A stretch of 64,000 nt of DNA from Herpetosiphonaceae bacterium (GCA_036374795.1 DASUTC010000265.1:1-64000), one strand, 5' to 3'; shown: positions 1 to 12,078, counted from the first letter of the stretch. The notes: generated by a model not told the origin, from the sequence alone. A program made the numbers and translations.

Positions 1-106
1 CGTCGCGCCGCGCCGTTACGGGCGCTGCCATAGCATCATCCGGGAACCTGTGGGACATCCCCTGAGCGAGGGCGTGAGTCATATGGCGGTTTTCAGGCAT
101 CTTGTG

Positions 107-1630
107 CTACGGAATATGGCTTAAGAGATTAGAAATCGAAGGTCGATCATCCGAATGCTCGCCCTCATACGACCAAACAATATTGCCATCTTGATCGAGA
201 ATGAACACCGACGGCGCGCTCCCGAACTTGGAAATCACCGCTCCACTCGGATCTGCAAGGACTGGAAAGCTGACTCCTGTTTTCTCAACGGTTGCCTGTG
301 CTTCGAAGATGTCCTGTTGGGCAACAGCCACGATCTCAGCGCCCTTTTCTCTAAAAACATCGTAATAATCTTCCAACTCACCGAGTTGGTTAATGCATGC
401 GGCTCAAGTATGTCCAACATACATCACTAACACGACGCTGTTATTTTCCAATACAGAAGCCAGATCGACGGTACTGCCGCTGCTGTCCTCCAATGTAAAA
501 TCCAGCGCAAGCTCGTTCGGCGCTGGCTCCTCCGGCGTTGGCTCCTCCGACGACTCAAACGGACTCGGACTAAAGAACGGGCTGGGATTAGAAACGGGTG
601 GGAATTGACTCTGTTGTATTCCATAGCCAGGATTGTCGATAACATTGCCTAAAACGGCAACCACAGCCGCCATAATGGTACAAATACCACCAATCATCGC
701 AACAAGCACGGCGGTTCTGTTCTGAGCCCTGAATCGGATCGTCGTCTTGGAGCCAGGCATTGGGGTAGCGGGTGGCGGGGCTGGTAGAGCAGCGGTGAGC
801 AATTGGAGCGCCTCGTGTGCATCGCTTGGCCGCTTATCCCGATCCAGCTCAAGCAGCGCGAGCAAGGTCTTTTCCAGAGCCGCTGGCACGCCGATCCTGA
901 TTTGGCTTGGCGGCGTCAGCGCTACCCCGGCCTGCCGAGCATAGGCGGGCGTGCCAAGCTGGCCCGTCAGCAGATGATAGGCAGTTGCAGCCAGGCTATA
1001 CAGATCGGAGCGCGCATCGGTCCCCTTTCCCTGAATTTGTTCCGGCGAGGCATACGCAAGCGATCCCATGCTGGCCGCCATGGTCATCGTTGAGGCGCCG
1101 TGCTTGGCAATGCCAAAATCAACTAATACATAGCGTCCGCGCGGTGTGCAGATGATATTCCCCGGCTTTATATCACGATGCACGATCGAAACTGCGTGGA
1201 GCTGCGACAAACACGCAAGCATGATTCGGAGAAAATCCTCAACCTGGCTGACGGACCAGGGCTGTCCCAGTAATTGCTCCAGGGTTTGGCCTTGGATATA
1301 TTCCATAGCCAGATAGGTTCTTGCATTATCGCTCCAACGATCGAAAATGCTGGGAATGAAGGGTAATTCGGTTGAGTAGTGGGCTAGAATGCCCGCTTCG
1401 ATCTCTAGCTGCTTCTGCTCAGCAGGCGTGGCAGATGAAACCTCTTTGATCGCGCATGGCCGACCAACATTAAGATCGAAGGCCTCATAAACTATGCCGC
1501 CTCCGCCACGTCCGAGCTCTCGTACCAATCGATAGCGATCACGAAGAACGACCTGTCTCCCGCAGCCAGTACAAAACCGAGAGTTGGGGTTGAGAATCGC
1601 ATTGCAGGAGAGGCACCGTGATACAGTCAT
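107..1630 (-). CDS. Membrane Ser/Thr protein kinase with C-terminal redoxin domain; candidate selenoprotein (in-frame TGA read as Sec409)
   Basis: Hanks-type Ser/Thr kinase. An N-terminal zinc ribbon has Cys6, Cys9, Cys20 and Cys23. The kinase domain (about 33-280) has a glycine-rich loop near 41, Lys62, catalytic HRDIKPGN at 151 and DFG at 171, so it looks active. A single membrane helix spans about 306-328, followed by a Pro/Ser/Glu-rich linker and an AhpC/TSA-type redoxin domain from about 372, predicted to lie outside the cytoplasm. The frame meets TGA at 406-404 (codon 409) and continues without a break for 98 more codons of well-formed redoxin sequence to TAG at 107-109. The local motif is GHT-U-AACINQL, which aligns with the usual YRGxWCPxCxxQL, so the TGA replaces the first Cys of CxxC. 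A SECIS-like hairpin lies just downstream. If TGA is a stop, the product is a 408-residue kinase lacking most of its redoxin domain. Base composition is visibly more AT-rich than in the neighbours. A GGGGG-rich ribosome site precedes ATG 1630. Confidence 0.72.
373..389 (-). promoter_or_regulatory. SECIS-like hairpin downstream of the in-frame TGA
   Basis: On the minus strand CCAACTC (389-383) pairs perfectly with GAGTTGG (379-373) around a three-base GGU loop (382-380). There are 21 nt between the TGA (406-404) and the first loop base. Known bacterial SECIS elements sit inside the coding region directly after UGA, with a short stem and a small loop carrying G and U about 16-37 nt downstream. 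Spacing, stem and loop all match that description. SelB binding is inference. Confidence 0.65.
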
Positions 1631-1891
1631 ACCCGCCCCCTAGACAGCGCTACGTTGAAGATTCGGATTGATGATTGAGAATGGTTATAAGTAAGGATGA
1701 AGGAATGTCTTTTTTATTCTACTATCCTCGTCAAGCAGTGCCGCTCTTGGTCGGCTTTGGCAGCGGCGAGGCTGACAGCATGCTCCTCCAGCGTCGAACG
1801 TGTGGCACGATAGTGGCGAGCTGCTAAAATATGAGGAACGACGCCATCGATTTGCCGTTGATCTGAGCGGCTTATCTAGAGAGATCATACC

Positions 1892-4066
1892 ATGCACATC
1901 CGAATCGTCCTGCTCCTCCTGCTCGTCCTGCTTGCCGCGACGCAAGCGCTGCCCATGTCGGCCCAGAGCACGAGCAGCAGCGGCTTTGCCGCTAGCGAGT
2001 TCCGCAACCTGTGGGTCCGCACCGATCAGCCGGTCGCCAGCGGCAGCGCGGGCCGCTCCTGGGTCTGGGGCGCGGCTCCCGCAGACCGCCGCTACGAGCG
2101 CTACGCCGACGCGCCCGGCGGCACGCGCCTGGTGCAATACTTCGACAAGGCGCGCATGGAGATTACCAATCCCGGCGCCAACCGCAGCTCGCCCTGGTTC
2201 GTCACCAACGGCCTGCTCGTCGTCGAGATGATCAGCGGGCGGATGCAGGTAGGCGCGAACGTGTTCGCGCAGGCCGGGCCTGCCGATGCGCCGATCGCCG
2301 GCGATCCTGTCGGCAGCCCATCCGCGCCATCGTACCGCCAGCTCGCGCCCTTTACCACGATCGAGGGCAGCAATCGCGCGCCGTCACGGATCGGCCAGCG
2401 CATCAGCGCGGTCTTCAATGCGGGCAGCATCGGCGATGACCCGGCCCGCGCGCTGCCCGAAACGACGATCGTGCGCTACGAAGCCGCCACCGGCCACAAC
2501 GTGCCGCGCGTCTTCCACGAGTTTATGAACGCCAGCGGACCCGTGATCGAGGGCGGGCGCACGGTGCGCCGACAGGTGATCGATCCGCTGTTCGCCTTCG
2601 GCTACCCGATCACCGAGCCGTACTGGGCGCGGGTGTCGGTCGGCGGCCAGGCCAGAGATGTCCTGTTTCAGGCATTCGAGCGCCGCGTGCTGACGTACAC
2701 GCCCGCCAACCCGGCGGCGTTCCGCGTGGAGATGGGCAACGTCGGGCTGCACTACTACCGCTGGCGCTACGGGCAATCGTTGACTTATGCTCAGCCGCCC
2801 TTCACGCTCGGCGTTGCTACCCGCGAGACATCGATCACCATCCCGACCTACGATCTGTCGGCGGCGCTGGTGCCCACCGCGCCCGGCGATCCGATCTACC
2901 CCTATCCGCGTCTGGATCGCAGCAAGATCGGCCCGCTTCAGCCGCGATCGTATCGCGCGGTGATCGTCGAGAATCGCTTTATGGAGCTGACATTCCTGCC
3001 TGAGCTAGGCGGGCGGCTCTACCAGGCGATCGACAAGGCCACACGGCAAAATATCTTCTACCGCAACCCGGTCGTCAAGCCCAGCCCCTTTGGGCAGCGC
3101 GGCTGGTGGCTTGGCGTGGGCGGCCTGGAGTGGGCCGCGCCGACCGAGGAGCACGGCTATCTGGAAAACGTGCCCTGGGATCTTGCGCTCAGCCGCCGGG
3201 ACGGCGCGGTCACGGCGCGTCTGACGACGACCGAGCGACAGACTGGGCTGGGCGTCGCGGGCAGCATCACGCTACGGCCCGACGAGGGTCGCTTCGCCGC
3301 GCGAATGAGTGTGTCGAATCCTACGGGCGAGGCAAAGCCGCTGCAAATGTGGACCAACGCCACGCTGAGTCCCGGCGGCACGAATACGATCGGCCCCGGA
3401 TTACGCTTCAGCGCGCCGACAGACAGCATGATCGTCCACGCCACGCAGGACCGCGATCTGCCGGGGCCGCGCGGCGTGATCGGCTGGCCGCTGCACAACG
3501 GTCGCGATCTGAGCCGCCCGGCCAACTGGAGCGGCTACCTGGGCGGCTTCACGCCGTCGCCGGTCGGCTACCTCGGCGCGTACGACACCGCGCTGGATTC
3601 CGGTGCCGTGGTGCTGCATGGCACCGGCACCGTCGGCGGCAAGTTCTTCGGCTTTAGCCGCAGCTTCGATAAGCAGCTCTACACCGACGGCGACAGCGAG
3701 TACGTCGAGCTGTGGAGCGGCGCGCAGCCGACGTTCTGGGACTATCCGCCGCTCGCGCCGGGCACGAGCCGAACGTTTGACACCGCCTGGCAGCCGCTCT
3801 TCGGCATCGGCGATCTCAGCCAGGCTACGGGCGACGGCGCGGTTGGTGTGGTGGCACGGCCCGACGGCGGACGAACGGTGACAGTTCAGGCCAGCCGCAT
3901 CGTCGCGAACGCAACGGTTGTGATACGGCGGGACGGACAGGAGATCTTCCGTAGCGCGGCGCTGGATCTGCGTCCGGATCAACCGCTGGCGATCGAGCTG
4001 CCGGCGAGCGCGGCGACAGGCAGGTTGCAGATCGAGGCACCCGGCATCGACATCGTGGTGCCGTAG
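1892..4066 (+). CDS. Secreted DUF5107-domain protein (galactose-mutarotase-like fold)
   Basis: 724 residues, starting with a Leu-rich signal peptide (about 1-24, likely cut after the MSAQ stretch). The N-terminal half (about 30-300) is a Chloroflexota-style secreted region I cannot assign. It contains phrases such as QVIDPLFAFGYPITEPYWA, often seen in exported proteins of this phylum. From about 350 to 640 the protein shows DUF5107 hallmarks: VENRFMELTFLPELGGRLY, an aromatic FYRNPVVKP segment, and GGLEWAAPTEEHGY. DUF5107 domains share the beta-supersandwich of aldose mutarotases and often occur with glycoside hydrolases, so a role in extracellular sugar binding or processing is inferred. The last 80 residues resemble a small beta-sandwich. 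The gene stands alone and is followed by a terminator-like hairpin. Confidence 0.8.
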   Translation: MHIRIVLLLLLVLLAATQALPMSAQSTSSSGFAASEFRNLWVRTDQPVASGSAGRSWVWGAAPADRRYERYADAPGGTRLVQYFDKARMEITNPGANRSSPWFVTNGLLVVEMISGRMQVGANVFAQAGPADAPIAGDPVGSPSAPSYRQLAPFTTIEGSNRAPSRIGQRISAVFNAGSIGDDPARALPETTIVRYEAATGHNVPRVFHEFMNASGPVIEGGRTVRRQVIDPLFAFGYPITEPYWARVSVGGQARDVLFQAFERRVLTYTPANPAAFRVEMGNVGLHYYRWRYGQSLTYAQPPFTLGVATRETSITIPTYDLSAALVPTAPGDPIYPYPRLDRSKIGPLQPRSYRAVIVENRFMELTFLPELGGRLYQAIDKATRQNIFYRNPVVKPSPFGQRGWWLGVGGLEWAAPTEEHGYLENVPWDLALSRRDGAVTARLTTTERQTGLGVAGSITLRPDEGRFAARMSVSNPTGEAKPLQMWTNATLSPGGTNTIGPGLRFSAPTDSMIVHATQDRDLPGPRGVIGWPLHNGRDLSRPANWSGYLGGFTPSPVGYLGAYDTALDSGAVVLHGTGTVGGKFFGFSRSFDKQLYTDGDSEYVELWSGAQPTFWDYPPLAPGTSRTFDTAWQPLFGIGDLSQATGDGAVGVVARPDGGRTVTVQASRIVANATVVIRRDGQEIFRSAALDLRPDQPLAIELPASAATGRLQIEAPGIDIVVP

Positions 4067-4077
4067 TCTGCGGGAAA

Positions 4078-4143
4078 GGACGAGGCTAGGGCCTGACAGC
4101 CGGAGCAACAGCAGAAGGATGAATCTGCGCGCCTCGTCCGTTT
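4078..4143 (+). terminator. Terminator-like hairpin after the DUF5107 gene
   Basis: GGACGAGGC (4078-4086) pairs with GCCTCGTCC (4131-4139) across a 44-nt loop that itself contains a GCAGA/TCTGC stem. It is followed by GTTTCG. It begins 11 nt after the stop codon. The weak T-tract lowers confidence. Confidence 0.5.
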
Positions 4144-4160
4144 CGTCATTCGCGCCGGGG

Positions 4161-4270
4161 GAGAAGGAACAAAGAACCGGGATGATCCTCTCCCCCTCTC
4201 CTGTCACAAAAGGAGAGGCGGGTGCCATGCCCAAAGGCCGCCCTGTCTGGCACCGGCGTGGGTGAGGGCC
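4161..4270 (+). repeat. Modular intergenic repeat, copy 1 (A-C)
   Basis: AAC-rich block (GGAACAAAGAACC), then a block with CCCCTCTCC ... GGAGAGG, GGGTGCCATGCCCAAAGG and GGGTGAGGGC. It belongs to a family found between genes throughout the window, with block order A (AAC-rich), B (GGGTGCC-rich), C (CCCTCTCC/GGAGAGG/GGTGAGGG), D (TTGAAAC-rich). Confidence 0.75.
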
Positions 4271-4339
4271 TCGCCGAGAGCCGAGATCCGGAAGCGTGGA
4301 GCTCAGAACATCGGTCTTGATTGCGCAATGAGGTAAAGA

Positions 4340-4370
4340 AAAAGGACGAGACATATGATCTCGTCCTTTT
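4340..4370 (-). terminator. Terminator of tRNA-Gly
   Basis: AAAGGACGAGA (4341-4351) pairs with TCTCGTCCTTT (4359-4369) around a 7-nt loop. On the minus strand, downstream of the tRNA, it is followed by a TTTTCTTT tract. Confidence 0.8.
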
Positions 4371-4381
4371 CTTTGTGTGAT

Positions 4382-4456
4382 TGGAGCGGGAAACGGGACT
4401 CGAACCCGCAACCCTCTGCTTGGGAAGCAGATGCGCTACCATTGCGCCATTCCCGC
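4382..4456 (-). tRNA. tRNA-Gly (anticodon CCC)
   Basis: The cloverleaf reads cleanly on the minus strand. The acceptor stem is GCGGGAA/TTCCCGC, with discriminator T and an encoded CCA (4384-4382). The D-arm contains GGCGCAATGGTAGCGC. The anticodon stem TCTGC/GCAGA closes the 7-nt loop TTCCCAA, giving anticodon CCC (codon GGG). The T-arm is GCGGGTTCGAGTCCCGT. U73 is normal for bacterial tRNA-Gly. The gene is followed by its own hairpin terminator. Confidence 0.96.
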
Positions 4457-4567
4457 GAGATGTAGCGCGATTATAGCAAGTCGGCTGCTCCTTGTCAATC
4501 TGCGACGCGCCAGGCTCGTGTCGTGCGCTGTTTTGCGATTTGCATGTTTGCAATGCCCTATTTACCC

Positions 4568-4595
4568 TTGACACGATCTGGCACGCGCTTATAAT
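4568..4595 (+). promoter_or_regulatory. Consensus sigma-70 promoter of the HU gene
   Basis: TTGACA (4568-4573), 16-nt spacer, TATAAT (4590-4595), both boxes perfect. It lies about 50 bp before the HU start, as expected for a highly expressed nucleoid protein. Confidence 0.9.
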
Positions 4596-4644
4596 GAGCC
4601 TATGGCGCGACGGCGTGTGCGTAGCAAGTGCAAGGAGTAGTAAC

Positions 4645-4956
4645 ATGCAAAAGACTCAGTTCATCGCCGAGGTCGCAGAGCGCGCAGGCATTTCTAAAAA
4701 ACAAGCCAAACAAATTGTCGATACCGCGCTCACCATTATTGCCGAAGAGCTTCAGCAAGGTGAGCGCGTTGTCCTGACCGGCTTCGGCACCTTCGAGGTC
4801 CGTGATCGCCGCGAGCGGCAGGGCGTCAATCCGCAGACCAAGGAGCCGATGACCATCGGCGCGACGCGAACGCCAGGCTTTTCCGCCAGCAACAGCTTCA
4901 AGAGCGTGATCCGGGGCACCAAGTCAACCCAGGATCTGCAACGCGAGATGGAATAG
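4645..4956 (+). CDS. hup: HU-family nucleoid DNA-binding protein
   Basis: 103 residues, the normal size for HU plus a short tail. HU dimers bend and compact DNA. The N-terminal helices (MQKTQFIAEVAERAGISKK) form the dimerisation part, and the beta-arm region GFGTFEVRDRRERQGVNPQT is the family signature for DNA binding. The open frame extends upstream, but ATG 4645 is preceded by AAGGAG (4632-4637) and by the consensus promoter, so it is the chosen start. The gene is monocistronic and transcribed toward the cyclophilin gene. Confidence 0.95.
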   Translation: MQKTQFIAEVAERAGISKKQAKQIVDTALTIIAEELQQGERVVLTGFGTFEVRDRRERQGVNPQTKEPMTIGATRTPGFSASNSFKSVIRGTKSTQDLQREME

Positions 4957-5004
4957 CCGCGCACGCTCTGGCCGTAAGCTTTTATGTTACGAGAAGGGGG
5001 ATCT

Positions 5005-5529
5005 ATGGCAACTTCACAACGCTGGGACAAACACCCGGAGATGGCGCTCGACTCAAGCAAAGACTACTATGCGACGTTCCACACCGAGAAAGGCACGATC
5101 CGGATCAAGCTCTTTGCCCAAGAAGCGCCGATCACCGTCAATAACTTTGTCTTCCTGGCGCGGCAGGGCTACTACAACGGCACCACCTTCCACCGCGTGA
5201 TCAAAAACTTCATGATCCAGGGCGGCGATCCCACCGGCACCGGCACCGGCGGCCCCGGCTACCGCATCAAAGACGAGTTCCATCCCAGGCTGCGCCACGA
5301 CAAGCCCGGCATCCTGTCGATGGCGAACGCAGGCCCGAATACCGGCGGCTCGCAGTTCTTCATCACCCACACGCCGACGCCGCACCTCGACAACCGGCAC
5401 GCGGTCTTTGGCGAGGTCGTCGAGGGCATGGACGTGGTCAATGCCATCCGCGAGCGCGATCCCTCGCGCGACCCGAAGCCGGGCGATACGATCGAGCGCA
5501 TCGAGATCGAAGAGGTAGCGCGCGGCTAA
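5005..5529 (+). CDS. Cyclophilin-type peptidyl-prolyl cis-trans isomerase
   Basis: 174 residues, a single cyclophilin domain without signal peptide, so a cytoplasmic folding helper that isomerises X-Pro bonds. Active-site motifs are [25 protein letters not shown] and [12 protein letters not shown]. The position of the Trp of human CypA is His here (HLDNRH), as in many bacterial members. An in-frame ATG lies upstream at 4984, but AGAAGGGGG directly before ATG 5005 decides the start. The gene converges on clpB, with a hairpin between them. Confidence 0.93.
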   Translation: MATSQRWDKHPEMALDSSKDYYATFHTEKGTIRIKLFAQEAPITVNNFVFLARQGYYNGTTFHRVIKNFMIQGGDPTGTGTGGPGYRIKDEFHPRLRHDKPGILSMANAGPNTGGSQFFITHTPTPHLDNRHAVFGEVVEGMDVVNAIRERDPSRDPKPGDTIERIEIEEVARG

Positions 5530-5550
5530 TCAGCGTCGCCGATTACACCC

Positions 5551-5575
5551 AGGGTTGAGCGTCATGCTCAGCCCT
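5551..5575 (+). terminator. Hairpin terminator between cyclophilin and clpB
   Basis: AGGGTTGAGC (5551-5560) pairs with GCTCAGCCCT (5566-5575) around the loop GTCAT, with one G-T pair, followed by GTCGTTT. It lies between convergent genes and may serve both strands. Confidence 0.65.
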
Positions 5576-5606
5576 GTCGTTTATGGGAGCCGCTCGGATT
5601 GCTCGA

Positions 5607-8216
<2,610 letters not shown>

Positions 8217-8516
8217 GACGTTCCTTTCCCATCTCGTGCTGCACTATCGAGAACAAAGAACAACGGAACAGCGAACAAAGGCTCAGGAGCCGGTTGTTCT
8301 TTGTCGATCTATTTTTTCGATTGGCCCGCGCTTCGGCAGCGGCGCAGCGTCACTTAGACGCTCGCATAGCGCCGTAGGTTGCTTTACTTTATGGTAACTT
8401 AATCGAGCAACCTGTGCCGACGCAAAACGCGGTCCGTGGCATTGTTCCTGCATGACACAGGCCAGCGACACGACAGGACGTTGTACGCCAGGCCAGGTTT
8501 GTAGAAGGAGAAGGAC
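8217..8516. other. Divergent intergenic region between clpB and the 89-aa gene
   Basis: 300 bp without a recognisable gene. It contains an AAC-rich repeat that folds back on itself (8251-8305). No convincing consensus promoter or heat-shock operator is visible for clpB. Confidence 0.6.
8251..8305. repeat. Modular intergenic repeat, copy 2 (A and inverted A)
   Basis: ACAAAGAACAA (8253-8263) is repeated inverted as TTGTTCTTTGT (8294-8304), with an inner GGCT/AGCC stem. Together they form an 11-bp hairpin made of block A of the repeat family. Confidence 0.6.
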
Positions 8517-8786
8517 ATGCAGGATCAGAAGAATCCGCAAAACGCGATCTTCCAAGTTGTCGATCAGATCCCCGGCCAGCTCTGGTACACACTGGGTATC
8601 GTCTCGATCTTATTGTCGGCGGGCCTCCAGCTGGCAGGCAAGAAGAACTGGGCGGATTTTGTCGGCAAGTGGCCGCCGACCTTCTTTGCCGTCGGGCTGT
8701 ATCACAAGCTGGTGCGTCCCGGCAGCGAAGACGCGCTAGGCCAGATCCAGCAGGCCGGCCAGCAGATGCAGGAGCGCTATCGCTAA
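8517..8786 (+). CDS. Small membrane protein, function unknown
   Basis: 89 residues. A single hydrophobic stretch (about 23-42, LWYTLGIVSILLSAGLQLAG) is followed by a polar segment (KKNWADFVGKWPPTFFAVGLYHKL) and a Gln-rich amphipathic tail (GQIQQAGQQMQERYR). I do not recognise a family. Similar short proteins with one or two helices are common near envelope genes in Chloroflexota. GAAGGAGAAGGAC before ATG 8517 is a strong ribosome site. The gene is followed by its own hairpin, so it is monocistronic. Confidence 0.75.
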   Translation: MQDQKNPQNAIFQVVDQIPGQLWYTLGIVSILLSAGLQLAGKKNWADFVGKWPPTFFAVGLYHKLVRPGSEDALGQIQQAGQQMQERYR

Positions 8787-8809
8787 GGCAGCGCGTCGGG
8801 CAGATCCGC

Positions 8810-8838
8810 CGGGCGAGGGGCTTGCTCCTCGTCCGTTT
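8810..8838 (+). terminator. Terminator of the 89-aa gene
   Basis: CGGGCGAGGGG (8810-8820) pairs with CTCCTCGTCCG (8825-8835), with two G-T pairs and loop CTTG, followed by TTTCT. Confidence 0.65.
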
Positions 8839-8855
8839 CTATGCGTCGTGCAACC

Positions 8856-8880
8856 GAGTTTCAGGTTTCAAGTTCCAGGT
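8856..8880 (-). repeat. Modular intergenic repeat, copy 3 (D block only)
   Basis: GAGTTTCAGGTTTCAAGTTC is the reverse of the TTGAAAC-rich block D. No other block is seen here. Confidence 0.45.
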
Positions 8881-9040
8881 CTGCCGAACGTTGAACGTTA
8901 TTTATCAGGAGTTTATAAGCCTGGGCTGGCGGTCGGCTGCAAAATACTTGGTAGAATAGTGCATAAGCAAGCCGTTGGAGCGTCGTCGGCGCGACAGCAG
9001 GATCGCTTTTGCATACAACAATGTTTTGTAGGATAGATAC

Positions 9041-11944
9041 ATGGCATCACACTCTAATCGCAGAAATGGACATGGCAACGGACACGGGCCGTATCGCGGC
9101 CCGGCGATGCGTCGCGCCGCAAACGGCGGGAACGGGCAGCGGCGGTATAAAGCGCCGCCACACGTGCTGCGGAACGTGGGCAGCCCGTACAGGCGCGGTG
9201 CTCGCATCTTCGTCTACCTGCTGAGCGCGCTGCTCTTGATCGCGGTGCTCGTCCCGTCGATTGGAGCGGCTGGCGGCGGCGTCTACTACGCGCAGACCGC
9301 CGACGAGCTCAAGCCTCGGCTGGATAAGATCAACGAGTACAAGCCGTTCCAGACGTCGCGGATCTTCGATCGGAACGGCACCCTGCTGTATGAGTTTATC
9401 TCGACAGGCCGCCGCGATCCGGTCAAGCTCGACCAGATCGCCGACGATCTGAAGAACGCGACGATTGCGATTGAGGATAAAAACTTCTGGACCAATCCGG
9501 GCGTCGATTATATGGGCATCGCCAAGGCGTTCTACCGCAACTACGTCAGCGGCGAAACCGTATCGGGCGCTTCGACGATCACGCAGCAGTTCATCAAGCT
9601 GGTGGTGCTGACCGAGGCCGAGCGCCAGGAGGGCTACCAGCGCAAGATCAAAGAGGCCGTCCTCGCGCAGCAGCTTACCGATCAGTACTCCAAAGAGCAG
9701 ATCTTAGAGATGTATCTCAACGAAATTCCCTACGGCAACCTGGCCTACGGTATTCAGGCCGCAGCCAAGGGGTATTTCGGCGTGGATGCCAAAGATCTGA
9801 ATCTGAACCAGGCGTCACTGCTGGCGGGCATTCCGCAGCTTCCGACGCTCTACAACCCGATGCAGTATCTTGAGAACGGTCGCGTGCTCAAGGGCGTCCA
9901 GCTCAAGAGCGGCTGGCTCGACCCGGAAAGCCCGCTGCCGCGCGGCATCACTCCCACCCGTGCCCGCCAGGTGGACGTGCTGCGCCAGATGGTGCGCAAC
10001 GGCATGGTCAAAGAAGACGAGGCGCGCCGCGCCATCGCTCAGGATCTTGAGTTCGCCGACCAGCAGGTCAGTCTGCGCGCGCCGCACTTTGTGTTCCATG
10101 TGCGCCAGGCATTGGAGAACGATCCTAAGATCGGCCCGCTGCTCGCCAACCAGGGCGGCCTGAACATTACCACGACGCTCGATCTGAACATTCAGGAGAT
10201 CGCCGAGCGCGAGGCCAAGAAGCGCATCGAGGAGCTCGAGGCCGAAGAGCGCAACATTCATAACGCCGCCGTGGTGATCCAGCAGCCCGGCACCGGGCAA
10301 ATCCTGAGCATGGTCGGCTCGATCGACTACAACGCGGTGAAGAAGACCGAGACTGAGGGCGAAGAGGGCAACGTGCTCGACGGCAACGTCAACGTCGCCA
10401 CGCGCGAGCGGCAGCCGGGGTCGGCGCTCAAGCCCTTCACCTACCTGTCGGCGCTGGTCCAGGGCACGCTCACGCCCGGCTCGATCTTGTGGGATGTGGA
10501 AACCAGATTCCCGATCCGAGGCGGTGCCAGCGATCGAAACCTCAAGAAGTGCGCGCCCGGCGCGGATGCCTTCTGGTTCTGTCCCAAGAACTTCGACCAG
10601 AAGTGGCACGGCCCGCTGCGCATGCGCGAGGCGCTGGCGAACTCGCTGAATATTCCGGCAGTGCTTGCGCTGAAGCAGGCCAGCATCAGGCCGACGCTCG
10701 ATCTGCTGCACAAGCTGGGCATCGGCGGCCTCCAGCGCGAAGAGGGCTACTACGGCCTGGCGCTGACGCTCGGCGGCGGCGAGGTGACGCTGCTGGATCT
10801 GACCACCGCCTACAACACGCTGGCAAACGACGGGCGCTACGTCAAGGCCGAGTCGATCCTCAAGATCACCGACCGCGACGGCAAGGTGCTGCGCGATTTC
10901 CAGGCCGCGCCGAACGAGCAGGTAGTTGATCCCCGGCTGGTGGCGATCGTGCGCGACTTCATGGGCGATAACACCGCGCGAACGCCAATGTTTGGCCGCA
11001 ACAATCCGCTCAAGCTGTCGCGACCGGTGCACGCCAAGACCGGCACTACCGATGATTTCCGCGATGCCTGGGCGCTCGGCTACACGCCCTATGTCACCGT
11101 CGGCGTCTGGACCGGCAACAACAACAACGAGAAGACCGAGCGCGTCGAAAGTACGCAGGGCGGCGGTATCATCTGGAACCGGATCATGGAGGCGCTCTTT
11201 GCCGATCCCAAGATCGACCGCTTCCTGCGCGGCGAGGATCTCAGCAAGCCGCTAGAGTTTCCCAGCCCGGAAACCTATGGCGCGGTCGAGCGCAAGGTCT
11301 GCAAGATCGGCGGGACGTTCGGGCAGCGCACCACCGAGTGGTTCACGCCCGAAATGCTCGACGGAGACAAGGGCGCCGAGTGCGATCTGTACCGCACCGT
11401 CAAAGTCGTGCGCACCACCGACGGCGGCTACTGCCTGCCGCAATCCGGCGTAAGCTACGGCGATCAGCTCGTGACGATGAAGGTCTGGAACCTGCCCAAG
11501 TCGAACGACGAGGAAGGGATCAAGGTCATCGATACCGAGTTTAGCATCGGCGGCGACGAGGACGATCTGCGCGGCAGCGCGCCCAGCCGCACCTGTAGCA
11601 GCGATCTGGTCGAGCGGCCAACGCCCACGCCGGAGCCAACGCCCGACGCGGTTCAGCCGACGCCGCAGCCGGGCGATCCGGGATCGCCCGGCGGACCAGC
11701 GCCGGAGCCGCCCTCCGCGCCGGTGGCGCGTATCCCGAACCTGATCGGCCTGGGCGAGAACCAGGCGAAGGCCACGCTGGCGAATCTTGGCGTGACCAAC
11801 GTGCTCGTCGATTACCAGGGCCAGGATCGGATCGGCGATCTGTACAATGCGTTCCCGCCGTACGCCGTCGTCAGCCACAGCCCGTCCGCAGGCACGCCGA
11901 TCGAGCCGGGCATGACGGTGGTGCTCGGCGTCCGCGCGCCGTAG
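9041..11944 (+). CDS. Class A penicillin-binding protein (bifunctional transglycosylase/transpeptidase) with PASTA domain
   Basis: 967 residues. It polymerises and cross-links peptidoglycan outside the membrane. A basic cytoplasmic N-terminus (1-58) is followed by a membrane anchor (about 59-85). The GT51 domain (about 110-300) has catalytic Glu near 144 in IEDKNF, plus TITQQFIK and [11 protein letters not shown]. The transpeptidase domain has SALK (Ser461), SLN, and KTGT (Lys666). A Pro/Thr/Glu-rich linker leads to one PASTA domain in the last 65 residues, a module that binds muropeptides or beta-lactams. The size and order are those of PBP1A-type enzymes. The gene ends in a strong hairpin before the topA promoter. 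Confidence 0.95.
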   Translation: MASHSNRRNGHGNGHGPYRGPAMRRAANGGNGQRRYKAPPHVLRNVGSPYRRGARIFVYLLSALLLIAVLVPSIGAAGGGVYYAQTADELKPRLDKINEYKPFQTSRIFDRNGTLLYEFISTGRRDPVKLDQIADDLKNATIAIEDKNFWTNPGVDYMGIAKAFYRNYVSGETVSGASTITQQFIKLVVLTEAERQEGYQRKIKEAVLAQQLTDQYSKEQILEMYLNEIPYGNLAYGIQAAAKGYFGVDAKDLNLNQASLLAGIPQLPTLYNPMQYLENGRVLKGVQLKSGWLDPESPLPRGITPTRARQVDVLRQMVRNGMVKEDEARRAIAQDLEFADQQVSLRAPHFVFHVRQALENDPKIGPLLANQGGLNITTTLDLNIQEIAEREAKKRIEELEAEERNIHNAAVVIQQPGTGQILSMVGSIDYNAVKKTETEGEEGNVLDGNVNVATRERQPGSALKPFTYLSALVQGTLTPGSILWDVETRFPIRGGASDRNLKKCAPGADAFWFCPKNFDQKWHGPLRMREALANSLNIPAVLALKQASIRPTLDLLHKLGIGGLQREEGYYGLALTLGGGEVTLLDLTTAYNTLANDGRYVKAESILKITDRDGKVLRDFQAAPNEQVVDPRLVAIVRDFMGDNTARTPMFGRNNPLKLSRPVHAKTGTTDDFRDAWALGYTPYVTVGVWTGNNNNEKTERVESTQGGGIIWNRIMEALFADPKIDRFLRGEDLSKPLEFPSPETYGAVERKVCKIGGTFGQRTTEWFTPEMLDGDKGAECDLYRTVKVVRTTDGGYCLPQSGVSYGDQLVTMKVWNLPKSNDEEGIKVIDTEFSIGGDEDDLRGSAPSRTCSSDLVERPTPTPEPTPDAVQPTPQPGDPGSPGGPAPEPPSAPVARIPNLIGLGENQAKATLANLGVTNVLVDYQGQDRIGDLYNAFPPYAVVSHSPSAGTPIEPGMTVVLGVRAP

Positions 11945-11985
11945 AGCGCCGGAGCCGGGCCAGATTCGAGAACCGAGCAGCGCAG

Positions 11986-12025
11986 CAGTGCGGGGTTGGC
12001 TGAGCCAATCCCGCGCTGTTGTTCT
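11986..12025 (+). terminator. Intrinsic terminator after the PBP gene
   Basis: CAGTGCGGGGTTGGC (11986-12000) pairs with GCCAATCCCGCGCTG (12004-12018), with two G-T pairs and loop TGA, followed by TTGTTCT. Confidence 0.8.
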
Positions 12026-12078
12026 CACCCGCCCCGGCCTAGCGGCGCATCAGCCAGGCTGCAAGGAGTTTAAATCCC

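Larger units (their letters stand above)
4067..4384. other. Intergenic region between DUF5107 gene and tRNA-Gly
   Basis: No coding gene is recognisable here. The region holds the terminator-like hairpin of the upstream gene, one copy of the modular intergenic repeat (4161-4270) and the tRNA terminator (4340-4370). Confidence 0.8.

Noticed and set aside
107-376. Separate small redoxin gene starting at TTG 376
   Set aside because: It would lack the first strands and the redox motif, and it is exactly in frame with the kinase across the single TGA.
8217-8300. CIRCE or other heat-shock operator upstream of clpB
   Set aside because: No TTAGCACTC-N9-GAGTGCTAA or clear variant is present; the inverted repeat there is made of repeat block A.
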